DNA of 64,000 nucleotides from Flavobacterium antarcticum DSM 19726 (GTDB taxonomy: Bacteria; Bacteroidota; Bacteroidia; Flavobacteriales; Flavobacteriaceae). Position 1 is the stretch's first letter, and the number at the start of each line of letters is the position of its first letter. The stretch lies in the NCBI RefSeq assembly GCF_000419685.1, contig NZ_ATTM01000001.1, forward strand, positions 310,001 to 374,000, in the 5' to 3' direction. The position numbers and the translations under genes were made by a program. A model generated the notes under the pieces. That model worked only from the letters and a program-made list of their open reading frames with translations, did not search any database and was not told where the DNA came from. This document shows, piece after piece, positions 27,630 through 35,321 of the stretch.

Positions 27630-28724
27630 ATGCAAAATTTAAAATTCATATTAAGTGGTGGCGGAACAGGAGGACATATCTATCCTGCTATTGCTATTGC
27701 CAATGAATTAAAATTCCGTTTTCCAGATGCCGATATTTTATTTGTTGGAGCAAGTAATAAAATGGAAATGCAAAAAGTACCGCAATCCGGTTTTCCAATA
27801 AAAGGATTATGGATTGCAGGAATTCAAAGAAAATTGACTTTTGACAATGCACTTTTCCCAATAAAATTATTAGATAGCTTGTTGAAATCTCGAACAATCA
27901 TTCGTCATTTTAAACCAGATGTCGTGATTGGAACTGGTGGTTTTGCAAGCGGACCGTTGCTTCGTGTGGCAGGAATCGCAGGAATTCCAACGGTTTTGCA
28001 AGAGCAGAATTCATTTCCAGGAATTACCAATAAGTGGTTGAGCAAGAAAGCAAGTAAAATTTGTGTGGCTTATGAAAATTTAGAAAAGTTTTTTCCAAGA
28101 AATAAAATCGTTTTAACAGGAAATCCCGTTCGTCAAGATTTAGTGGATTTTAAACAAAAACGACAAGAAGGAATTGAATTTTTCAAATTAGATGCTACTA
28201 AAAAAACAATATTAGTTTTAGGCGGAAGTTTAGGAGCACGAAGAATCAACCAATTAATTGCAAAAGAATTATTCAATTTTAATTCTCAAAATGTGCAATT
28301 ATTATGGCAATGCGGAAAATTGTATCAAGAGGAATATTCGCAGTTTAACGACGAACCAAATGTGCAAGTTTTGCCTTTTATCGACCGTATGGATTTAGCG
28401 TATGCTGCGGCAGATGTGATAATTTCAAGAGCAGGCGCTTCATCAGTTTCTGAATTGTGTTTGGTGGGAAAACCAACACTTTTCATTCCGTCGCCAAATG
28501 TGGCTGAAGACCATCAAACCAAGAATGCAAATGCAATTGTTGATAAAGAAGGTGCTTTATTGATTAAAGAAAGCGAATTAGATACCCAATTTACAAACAC
28601 TATAAATTCGTTATTGAACGACGAAGAATTACAAAAAAAATTGTCTCAAAACATGTTGCAATTGGCAAAACCAAATGCGACAAAAGATATTGTAGATGAA
28701 ATTGTAAAATTGATTAAGAAATAA
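27630..28724 (+). CDS. murG: Lipid II synthase MurG
   Basis: A 364-residue GT28 glycosyltransferase that adds GlcNAc to lipid I. The N-terminal glycine loop is [16 protein letters not shown] (~9-24), followed by GTGGFASGP and QEQNSFPG. The C-terminal domain has [23 protein letters not shown] (UDP-GlcNAc binding, Glu in the last motif) and [14 protein letters not shown]. Length is normal. Confidence 0.96.
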   Translation: MQNLKFILSGGGTGGHIYPAIAIANELKFRFPDADILFVGASNKMEMQKVPQSGFPIKGLWIAGIQRKLTFDNALFPIKLLDSLLKSRTIIRHFKPDVVIGTGGFASGPLLRVAGIAGIPTVLQEQNSFPGITNKWLSKKASKICVAYENLEKFFPRNKIVLTGNPVRQDLVDFKQKRQEGIEFFKLDATKKTILVLGGSLGARRINQLIAKELFNFNSQNVQLLWQCGKLYQEEYSQFNDEPNVQVLPFIDRMDLAYAAADVIISRAGASSVSELCLVGKPTLFIPSPNVAEDHQTKNANAIVDKEGALLIKESELDTQFTNTINSLLNDEELQKKLSQNMLQLAKPNATKDIVDEIVKLIKK

Positions 28725-28729
28725 CAAAA

Positions 28730-30079
28730 ATGAATTTAGATAAAATCCATAACATTTTTTTCATCGGAATCGGAGGTATCGGAATGAGTGCTTTGGCGCG
28801 TTATTTTCATACACTCGGGAAAAATGTTGCGGGTTACGATAAAACGCCAACGGAATTAACGGATGAATTAATCACAAGTGGAATTTCGATTCATTTTGAA
28901 GATAGAATTGATTTGATTCCTGCTGAATTTGATAAAGAATCGACTTTAGTTGTAATTACTCCAGCAGTTCCAAAAACACATTCGCAATGGAATTATTTTA
29001 TCGAAAGAGAATTTGAAATTAAAAAAAGAGCGGAAGTTTTAGGGATTATAACTAAAAACACATTCTGTTTTGCAGTTGCAGGAACACATGGAAAAACGAC
29101 AACGTCAAGTATTTTGGCACATATTTTATTCCAAAGTGGCGTAGATGTGACTTCGTTTTTAGGAGGAATTGTTGAAAATTATAATTCAAATTTAGTTGGA
29201 AATGGTAAGACCGTTACTGTTGTAGAAGCGGATGAATTTGACCGTTCGTTTTTGCATTTACATCCCAACATCGCTTGCATCACGTCAATGGATGCAGACC
29301 ATTTAGACATTTACGGCGACAAGGCTTCCATCGAAGCTTCGTTTGAAGAATTTGCCTCGAAAATTGAAAATAAAAATAATTTGTTTGTAACCACGCAATT
29401 GCCTCTTGCAGGTAAAACCGTTGGCGTAAATGAACCAGCCGATTTTGAAGCAACAAATATTCGCATTGAAAACAGTGCTTATATTTTTGACATAAAAACA
29501 AACAATGAAGTGATTTATGATGTTCGATTTGCTTTGCCAGGAAAACACAATTTAACGAACGCTTTGATGGCTTTCGCAATGGCAAAAACATACGGAGTTT
29601 CAGACGAAGATTCGAAAAAAGCGTTGGCTTCCTTCAAAGGAATCAGAAGACGGTTTTCGTACCAAATACAATCGGATAATTTGGTGTATATTGACGATTA
29701 TGCCCATCATCCGACGGAAATTAATGCCGTTCATCAAGCGGTTTCAGAATTGTATCCGGGACAAAAAGTCTTGGCTATTTTTCAACCGCATTTGTTCAGC
29801 AGAACGAGAGATTTTGCCGACGATTTTGCAAAAAGTTTATCCGCATTCGATAACGTGTTGTTATTGGACATTTATCCCGCTCGTGAGTTGCCAATGGAAG
29901 GAATTTCATCAGAGTGGCTTTTGAGCAAGATGACCAACAGCAATAGCAAAGTTGTTAACAAAAATGAATTAATTAGCGAAATTTTAAAGAGTGACGCAAC
30001 GGTCTTTGTCACCATTGGAGCAGGAGATATTGGTGCGATGGTACCAAGCATAAAAAAAGCATTGAATGAAAAAGTTTAA
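28730..30079 (+). CDS. murC: UDP-MurNAc:L-alanine ligase MurC
   Basis: A 449-residue first Mur ligase of the stem peptide. The N-terminal Rossmann loop is FIGIGGIGMSALARY (~11-25), the ATP loop is AGTHGKTTTSSILAH (~116), then VEADEFDRSF and DADHLDIYG. The C-terminal domain has YIDDYAHHPTEI. It overlaps ftsQ by 14 bp. No ddl gene follows, unlike in E. coli. Confidence 0.96.
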   Translation: MNLDKIHNIFFIGIGGIGMSALARYFHTLGKNVAGYDKTPTELTDELITSGISIHFEDRIDLIPAEFDKESTLVVITPAVPKTHSQWNYFIEREFEIKKRAEVLGIITKNTFCFAVAGTHGKTTTSSILAHILFQSGVDVTSFLGGIVENYNSNLVGNGKTVTVVEADEFDRSFLHLHPNIACITSMDADHLDIYGDKASIEASFEEFASKIENKNNLFVTTQLPLAGKTVGVNEPADFEATNIRIENSAYIFDIKTNNEVIYDVRFALPGKHNLTNALMAFAMAKTYGVSDEDSKKALASFKGIRRRFSYQIQSDNLVYIDDYAHHPTEINAVHQAVSELYPGQKVLAIFQPHLFSRTRDFADDFAKSLSAFDNVLLLDIYPARELPMEGISSEWLLSKMTNSNSKVVNKNELISEILKSDATVFVTIGAGDIGAMVPSIKKALNEKV

Positions 30080-30800
30080 TTGGAAAAACCTTTGGATTAA
30101 CGCCAGAATAGTGCTGATGATGGGATTGGTAGTGTTCCTTTATTCCTTCACTTCAAAGCGAAATAATGCTCGAAAAACACAGAAAACGGTAGTCGAATTC
30201 GTCAATAAAGCAGAGCTTTTCGTCAGCTATGAAGCGGTTAATAAATTGTTAATAGAAAATGGCCAACAGTTGAAAACTATTGGTAAAGATAAAGTAGTTT
30301 TGAATAAATTGGAAAAAATGCTCAATGAACACGACATGATACAAAAGTCAGAGGTGTTTGTAAGCATTGATGGGGTTTTAAAAGCAATGGTAACGCAACG
30401 AACGCCCATCGCCCGAATTTTTAATGAAGAAGGTTCGTTCTACATTGACAGTAAAGGGAATAGAATGCCGTTGTCGAAGATTCAAACAGCAAGATTACCT
30501 CTTGTTTTAGGTGAAATTAACGACAAAAATGAAAAGGAAATGTACGACTTGTTGTGGTTTATTTACAACGACGATTTTTTGAAAAAAAACATCACCGGCA
30601 TCGAAATTTTGCCGGGTGGAAGCTTACGAATGACGAATAGAAATTATAATTACGACATTGAATTTGGAAAAACCATCGAGGTGGAACGAAAATTTGACAA
30701 TTATAAAGCGTTTTTTCAGAAAGCAGTGCACGACACATTAATCGACACGTATAAAGTAATAAATCTCAAGTTTACCCAGCAAGTGGTGTGTACAAAATAG
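30066..30800 (+). CDS. ftsQ: Cell division protein FtsQ/DivIB-like
   Basis: A 244-residue single-span protein with a short cytoplasmic N-terminus, a helix at ~9-27 (ARIVLMMGLVVFLYSFTS), then a POTRA-like and beta region (for example VFVSIDGVLKAMVTQRTPIA and FYIDSKGNRMPLS). This matches the FtsQ layout, and it sits directly before ftsA-ftsZ. It is shorter and more divergent than proteobacterial FtsQ. It probably recruits FtsL and the FtsWI synthase. Confidence 0.88.
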   Translation: MKKFNWKNLWINARIVLMMGLVVFLYSFTSKRNNARKTQKTVVEFVNKAELFVSYEAVNKLLIENGQQLKTIGKDKVVLNKLEKMLNEHDMIQKSEVFVSIDGVLKAMVTQRTPIARIFNEEGSFYIDSKGNRMPLSKIQTARLPLVLGEINDKNEKEMYDLLWFIYNDDFLKKNITGIEILPGGSLRMTNRNYNYDIEFGKTIEVERKFDNYKAFFQKAVHDTLIDTYKVINLKFTQQVVCTK

Positions 30801-30807
30801 AAGGAAT

Positions 30808-32187
30808 ATGGAAAAAGAAACGATTGCCGTAGGATTAGATTTAGGGACAACGAAGATTGTTGCTATGATAGGCAAGAAAAATGAGTATGGAAAATTAGAA
30901 ATTCTAGGAATTGGTAAAGCCAAAAGCCTTGGTGTAGCACGAGGTGTGGTAAATAATATTACACAAACGATTCAGTCGATCCAACAAGCGGTTACTGAAG
31001 CGGAAAACCAGTCGGGTTACAAAATTAAAGACGTGGTGGTAGGAATTGCGGGTCAACACATCCGTAGTTTGCAACACAGCGATTACATCAGCCGTAACAA
31101 TGCGGAAGAAGTTATTGGAGATAAAGACATTGATTTGTTAATCAATCAAGTACATAAATTAGCAATGCTTCCAGGTGAAGAAATCATTCACGTATTGCCA
31201 CAAGAATTTAAAATCGACGGACAGTCGGAAATAAAAGAACCTGTGGGAATGTATGGGGGTCGTTTAGAATCTAGTTTTCACGTTGTGGTGGGACAAGCTT
31301 CTTCGATTAGAAACGTGGGAAGATGTATTCAAAGTGCCGGAATTGAATTGTCAGGAATCACGTTAGAACCTTTGGCTTCAGCCGATGCGGTATTAAGCCA
31401 AGAGGAAAAAGAAGCGGGTGTTGCATTGATTGATATTGGTGGTGGAACAACGGATTTGGCCATTTTCAAAGACGGAATCATCAGACATACTGCCGTTATT
31501 CCTTTCGGTGGAAATGTGATTACAGACGACATTAAAGAAGGTTGTTCAATTATTGAAAAACAAGCGGAATTACTGAAAATTAAATTTGGAAGTGCTTGGC
31601 CAGGAGAAAATAGAGACAATGAAATCGTTTCAATTCCAGGATTGAGAGGTCGTGAACCGAAAGAAATTTCACTGAAAAACCTTTCTAAAATCATCCATGC
31701 ACGTGTGGTGGAAATTGTAGAACAGGCTTTCGCTGAAATTAAAGCATACGGACACGAAGACCCGAGAAAAAAATTAATCGCAGGAATTGTATTGACAGGT
31801 GGCGGTGCTGAACTGAAACACATCAAGCAATTAGTAGAATATATTACAGGAATGGACACGCGTTTGGGTTATCCTAACGAACATTTAGCAGGTAATTCGG
31901 ATGAAGAAATTTCAAGTCCAAGTTATGCTACCGCTGTTGGATTAGTGATGAATAGTATTGCAAACGGTACAAATAGTGCGGTAAAATACCAACCAGAAAT
32001 GGTCGAGCAAAAAGTAGTTTATCGTCAACCTGCACAAACTGTTGAAATTGAAAAAGAAGAAGTCGAAGAAAAAGTAGTGGAGGCAAATACTCCCGCTCAA
32101 CCAGAATCGACACAAAGCAAAATTTCGAAATCGTTTTTTGATAAATATTTAGATAAAATCAAGAACTTTTTAGATAACGCAGAATAA
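30808..32187 (+). CDS. ftsA: Cell division ATPase FtsA
   Basis: A 459-residue actin-like protein that tethers FtsZ to the membrane. The phosphate-1 loop is VGLDLGTTKIVAMIG (~7-21), phosphate-2 is LIDIGGGTTDLAIF (~207), and the adenosine loop is VLTGGGAELKHI (~332). A variable linker follows. The C-terminus ends with an amphipathic helix (SKSFFDKYLDKIKNFLDN) suited to membrane binding. Confidence 0.96.
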   Translation: MEKETIAVGLDLGTTKIVAMIGKKNEYGKLEILGIGKAKSLGVARGVVNNITQTIQSIQQAVTEAENQSGYKIKDVVVGIAGQHIRSLQHSDYISRNNAEEVIGDKDIDLLINQVHKLAMLPGEEIIHVLPQEFKIDGQSEIKEPVGMYGGRLESSFHVVVGQASSIRNVGRCIQSAGIELSGITLEPLASADAVLSQEEKEAGVALIDIGGGTTDLAIFKDGIIRHTAVIPFGGNVITDDIKEGCSIIEKQAELLKIKFGSAWPGENRDNEIVSIPGLRGREPKEISLKNLSKIIHARVVEIVEQAFAEIKAYGHEDPRKKLIAGIVLTGGGAELKHIKQLVEYITGMDTRLGYPNEHLAGNSDEEISSPSYATAVGLVMNSIANGTNSAVKYQPEMVEQKVVYRQPAQTVEIEKEEVEEKVVEANTPAQPESTQSKISKSFFDKYLDKIKNFLDNAE

Positions 32188-32235
32188 AAAAAAGCTAGAA
32201 AAAGAATATATTAAAAAAATTAAATACCAAATAAT

Positions 32236-34281
32236 ATGACAAGCAACTCAGATTTTGGAAGTATTTCATTTGATTTACCTAAAAATCAATCAAATGTTAT
32301 TAAAGTTATCGGTGTAGGTGGTGGTGGAAGTAATGCGATTAACCACATGTTTAAGCAGGGAATTAAGGGAGTGGACTTCATCGTTTGTAACACAGATTCG
32401 CAAGCGCTTGAAAGCAGTTCAGTTCCAAATAAAATTCAGTTGGGTGTTCACTTAACGGAAGGTCTTGGAGCAGGTGCAAATCCAGAAGTAGGTCAACAAT
32501 CTGCTATTGAAAGCATCGCTGAAATTGAAAAAATGTTGGACATCAACACTAAAATGGTTTTTATTACTGCAGGAATGGGTGGTGGAACAGGAACGGGTGC
32601 TGCACCAGTTATTGCTCAATTGGCCAAAGAACGCGATATATTGACGGTTGGAATTGTTACGATTCCGTTTCAATTCGAAGGAAAAGTACGTCAAGAACAA
32701 GCCTTAAAAGGTGTAGAGCGTTTGCGTAAGCAAGTGGATTCCTTGATTGTAATCAATAATAATAAGTTGAGAGAAGTGTATGGAAATCTTGGTTTCAAAG
32801 CCGGTTTCTCTAAAGCAGATGAAGTATTGGCGACGGCTTCTCGTGGAATTGCGGAAGTTATTACACACCATTACACACAAAATATCGATTTAAAAGACGC
32901 TAAAACCGTATTGTCAAACAGTGGAACTGCAATCATGGGTTCAGCTACGGCAAGTGGTGAAACTAGAGCTAAAGATGCAATTGTTTCAGCGTTGGATTCG
33001 CCGTTATTGAACGATAATAAAATTACAGGTGCCAAGAACGTATTGTTGCTTATCGTTTCTGGAACAACTGAAATTACGATTGACGAAATTGGTGAAATCA
33101 ACGACCACATTCAAGTGGAAGCGGGTCACAACGCAAACATCATTATGGGTGTTGGTGAAGATGAAAGTCTTGGAGATGCTGTAGCAGTAACGATTATTGC
33201 CACAGGTTTCAATGTAGAACAACAAAATGAAATTGTAAATACAGAACCAAAAAAAATCATTCACTCGTTAGAAGATGAGCAAAAGTTGACGCACAATCTT
33301 TCGCAAAATGTGATTGAATCCTTTAATTTTTCACAACCAAACTTTGAAGCAAAGTCTAACGAAGTTATTGTGCATGATTTGATGGAAGATGAAACGCCTG
33401 AAGCTACATCTGTTCCTAATTTGGTAACAGAATTTGCTCCAATCGTTACACAACCGACTTTCTCGTTTGATACTGAAGTGGTAGAAGACGTAAAGCCGGA
33501 AGAGCCTGTTTTTGAAATGCAAATTCCAGTTACAGAAGAGCCTAAATTCGAGTATAATTTAGTTCCAACAACTGAATTTATTAAAAATTTAGATGTGACT
33601 TTTGAAATCGTTTCGCCTTCAAAACCAGAAGCTGAATTTTATTTTACAGCACCAGAAGTAAAAGAAATTCTTGTTCGCGATTCGCAAGTAGTGGCTAATA
33701 AAATCGATGAACCATTGTTTTCTTTCGATTTGCCAATTGCAAAACAATCGATTGAGAGAACGGAAGAACGTGCGATTTTTGACTTAACAAACGAAACTAG
33801 AAATATTGAAGTAAATAAACCGGTTCAAGTGGTGCCAATTACGGAAGTAAATCAAAGTGGCGTGGTTCGGTATTCTTTAGAAGAATATATGGAAGTGGAG
33901 AACAGTTTATTGGAATCAAAACCATTAGATAAAGTAGCAGAACCAGAACGTGAAGAACTGAAAATCACGATGAAGGTGAATCCTGATTCGCAATTTGACA
34001 ACAGTTACGAAGCAATTACGCCTACAGAAATGCCAATCGAAGAAGCATTAAGAATGAGAGCGGACGAACGTCGCAGAAAATTGAAAGAATTCAATTATAA
34101 ATTTCACAACAATCCATCGCGTGTGGACGAATACGAAAAAGAGCCTGCTTACAAGCGCTTTGGAGTAGACTTGTCGACACCGAATTACAATAATAAATCG
34201 CGGACTTCATTAGGAACGGATAGTAACGACGACATTCAGTTGCGTTCGAACAATTCATTTCTCCATGACAATGTCGATTAA
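32236..34281 (+). CDS. ftsZ: Cell division tubulin FtsZ with long C-terminal extension
   Basis: A 681-residue protein. The GTPase core (~15-325) has VGGGGSNAI and the tubulin signature GGGTGTGAAPVIA (~115). About 350 further residues rich in Glu, Val and Pro form a very long disordered linker, roughly twice the core-plus-linker length of E. coli FtsZ. The last ~20 residues (DDIQLRSNNSFLHDNVD) should be the protein-interaction peptide, but they differ from the usual DIPxFLR type. It is last in the cluster and is followed by a strong terminator. Confidence 0.96.
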   Translation: MTSNSDFGSISFDLPKNQSNVIKVIGVGGGGSNAINHMFKQGIKGVDFIVCNTDSQALESSSVPNKIQLGVHLTEGLGAGANPEVGQQSAIESIAEIEKMLDINTKMVFITAGMGGGTGTGAAPVIAQLAKERDILTVGIVTIPFQFEGKVRQEQALKGVERLRKQVDSLIVINNNKLREVYGNLGFKAGFSKADEVLATASRGIAEVITHHYTQNIDLKDAKTVLSNSGTAIMGSATASGETRAKDAIVSALDSPLLNDNKITGAKNVLLLIVSGTTEITIDEIGEINDHIQVEAGHNANIIMGVGEDESLGDAVAVTIIATGFNVEQQNEIVNTEPKKIIHSLEDEQKLTHNLSQNVIESFNFSQPNFEAKSNEVIVHDLMEDETPEATSVPNLVTEFAPIVTQPTFSFDTEVVEDVKPEEPVFEMQIPVTEEPKFEYNLVPTTEFIKNLDVTFEIVSPSKPEAEFYFTAPEVKEILVRDSQVVANKIDEPLFSFDLPIAKQSIERTEERAIFDLTNETRNIEVNKPVQVVPITEVNQSGVVRYSLEEYMEVENSLLESKPLDKVAEPEREELKITMKVNPDSQFDNSYEAITPTEMPIEEALRMRADERRRKLKEFNYKFHNNPSRVDEYEKEPAYKRFGVDLSTPNYNNKSRTSLGTDSNDDIQLRSNNSFLHDNVD

Positions 34282-34301
34282 TTAACTCAAACCAAACTTT
34301 G

Positions 34302-34340
34302 ATAACCCGAAAAAATTTTTTTCGGGTTATTTTTTTTACC
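34302..34340 (+). terminator. Terminator of the dcw cluster
   Basis: ATAACCCGAAAAAA and TTTTTTTCGGGTTAT form a long stem followed by eight T residues, 20 bp after the ftsZ stop. Confidence 0.85.
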
Positions 34341-34368
34341 TTCGTATTTGATTGCTGCTATAGAAAGT

Positions 34369-34466
34369 AGGAGCGAATGTTTAGGGCATTTGTGCTATCC
34401 ATTTTCCCGCTTTCCTTGCAATCTCGCCAAGAAAAATGGCGAGGATTTACACTCAATCGGGGCTAT
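34369..34466 (+). repeat. Dispersed intergenic repeat, copy C
   Basis: Starts AGGAGCGAATG. The core 34406-34466 has TTCCCGCTTTCCTTGCAATC, a stem of CTCGCCA pairing with TGGCGAG, then GATTTACACTCAATC and GGGGCTA. The flanks match copies A and B; the stem sequence is its own. Together with the terminator it fills most of the 34282-34506 gap. Confidence 0.7.
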
Positions 34467-34506
34467 TTAGCCAATCATATCTCTAAAATCATAAATCTAA
34501 AATACT

Positions 34507-34956
34507 ATGAGTCTTTCTGAAAGAATAATGGACGAAATTAAAACGGCAATGCGTGCGAAAGATGCGGTTGCGTTAGAATCGTTAAGAGCGGTGAAGTCGG
34601 CTATTTTATTGGCACAAACGGAAACAGGTTCAAAAGAAGCAATTTCGGAAGACGAGGAAATTAAAATTTTACAACGTTTAATCAAACAACGTCGCGAAAG
34701 TGCTGCAATATATCTAGAACAAAAACGACCTGATTTAGCAGAACCAGAATTGTCTCAAGCGGCGGTTATTGAGAAGTTTTTACCAGTACAATTAAGTGAA
34801 ATGGAAGTGGAAGAAATCATCTCTCGACTTATCCAAGAAAATGAAGCTTCAGGAATGGCTGCAATGGGTAAAATCATGGGATTAGCATCAGCGGAACTAG
34901 CAGGTAAAGCGGACGGAAAAACAATTTCAACAATTGTAAAAAAGCTTTTGTCGTAA
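34507..34956 (+). CDS. GatB/YqeY domain protein
   Basis: A 149-residue protein matching the YqeY family: SLSERIMDEIKTAMRAKDAV at the N-terminus, ILQRLIKQRRESAAIY, and AMGKIMGLASAELAGKADGK at the C-terminus. The domain also forms the tRNA-binding tail of the GatB subunit of Asp/Glu-tRNA amidotransferase. Stand-alone copies probably contact tRNA, but their role is not established. A tRNA-Arg gene follows 37 bp later. Confidence 0.92.
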   Translation: MSLSERIMDEIKTAMRAKDAVALESLRAVKSAILLAQTETGSKEAISEDEEIKILQRLIKQRRESAAIYLEQKRPDLAEPELSQAAVIEKFLPVQLSEMEVEEIISRLIQENEASGMAAMGKIMGLASAELAGKADGKTISTIVKKLLS

Positions 34957-34968
34957 CATAATTTATTG

Positions 34969-34976
34969 TAAATTCG
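34969..34976 (+). promoter_or_regulatory. Probable -7 promoter element of tRNA-Arg
   Basis: TAAATTCG matches TAnnTTTG at seven of eight positions and lies 17 bp before the first base of the tRNA. Confidence 0.4.
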
Positions 34977-34993
34977 CAGTCATAAATAAAGAA

Positions 34994-35067
34994 GGCCCCG
35001 TAGTTCAACTGAATAGAATATCAGATTTCGGCTCTGACGGTTACTGGTTTGAATCCAGTCGGGGTCA
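34994..35067 (+). tRNA. tRNA-Arg (anticodon TCG)
   Basis: A 74-base cloverleaf. Acceptor GGCCCCG pairs with CGGGGTC (one G-T pair) and is followed by discriminator A. Anticodon stem TCAGA/TCTGA has loop TTTCGGC, placing TCG at 34-36 to read CGA codons. T stem ACTGG/CCAGT has loop TTTGAAT. No CCA is encoded. The D arm is short and AT-rich. The 3' end doubles as the attachment site of the island that follows; the gene itself remains intact. Confidence 0.93.
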
Positions 35068-35070
35068 CAA
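35055..35070 (+). repeat. attL core repeat
   Basis: CCAGTCGGGGTCACAA, covering the 3' half of the T stem and the acceptor strand of tRNA-Arg. It is identical to the copy at 45247-45262. Upstream, GTTTGAAT here against GTTTTAAA on the right extends the similarity with two mismatches. Confidence 0.85.
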
Positions 35071-35101
35071 CATTACAAACAGATGAGTCTTTAATGACTA
35101 C

Positions 35102-35130
35102 AAAACCTCGGTCATTCCGAGGTTTTTTGT
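35102..35130 (+). terminator. Island-encoded terminator downstream of tRNA-Arg
   Basis: AACCTCGG and CCGAGGTT form an 8-bp stem with a 5-base loop and a following T run. It lies inside the island, 35 bp past the attachment core, and now terminates tRNA transcription. Confidence 0.8.
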
Positions 35131-35169
35131 TTTTAAATCTATTAAATATTGTTAACGATTGTCATTTTC

Positions 35170-35190
35170 ATTACCCCCAATTTAGCCCCC
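35170..35190. repeat. Left C-tract repeats, candidate integrase arm sites
   Basis: ATTACCCCCAA followed directly by TTTAGCCCCC. The word ATTACCCCCAA recurs near the right end of the island (45178-45188). Paired short repeats inside both ends of an integrated element fit arm-type sites for the N-terminal domain of a tyrosine recombinase. Inferred from position only. Confidence 0.45.
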
Positions 35191-35283
35191 GTGGGTTTTT
35201 ATCAACTATTTAATTATGTAGATACAATAAACATTGGTTAATTTAACGATATTTGACAAGTGTATTTATACTTTTAGAATTTG

Positions 35284-35313
35284 TTACAAATCAAACTACT
35301 TACAAATCAAACT
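35284..35313 (+). repeat. Tandem 14-bp repeat before the methylase gene
   Basis: TTACAAATCAAACT occurs at 35284-35297 and again at 35300-35313, a 16-bp period, ending 8 bp before the methylase ATG. It could be an operator for the cassette or simply a slippage duplication. Confidence 0.5.
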
Positions 35314-35321
35314 CAATTAAT

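Noticed and set aside
31329..31859. A 176-codon minus-strand frame inside ftsA
   Set aside because: Its length is striking, but it is fully antisense to the conserved FtsA core and has the Ser/Pro-rich composition of a shadow frame.
35252..35276. TTTG followed by TATACTTTTA as a promoter of the methylase operon
   Set aside because: The -7-like word TACTTTTA matches only in part and the spacing to TTTG is 13 bp, shorter than the 17-23 bp expected.
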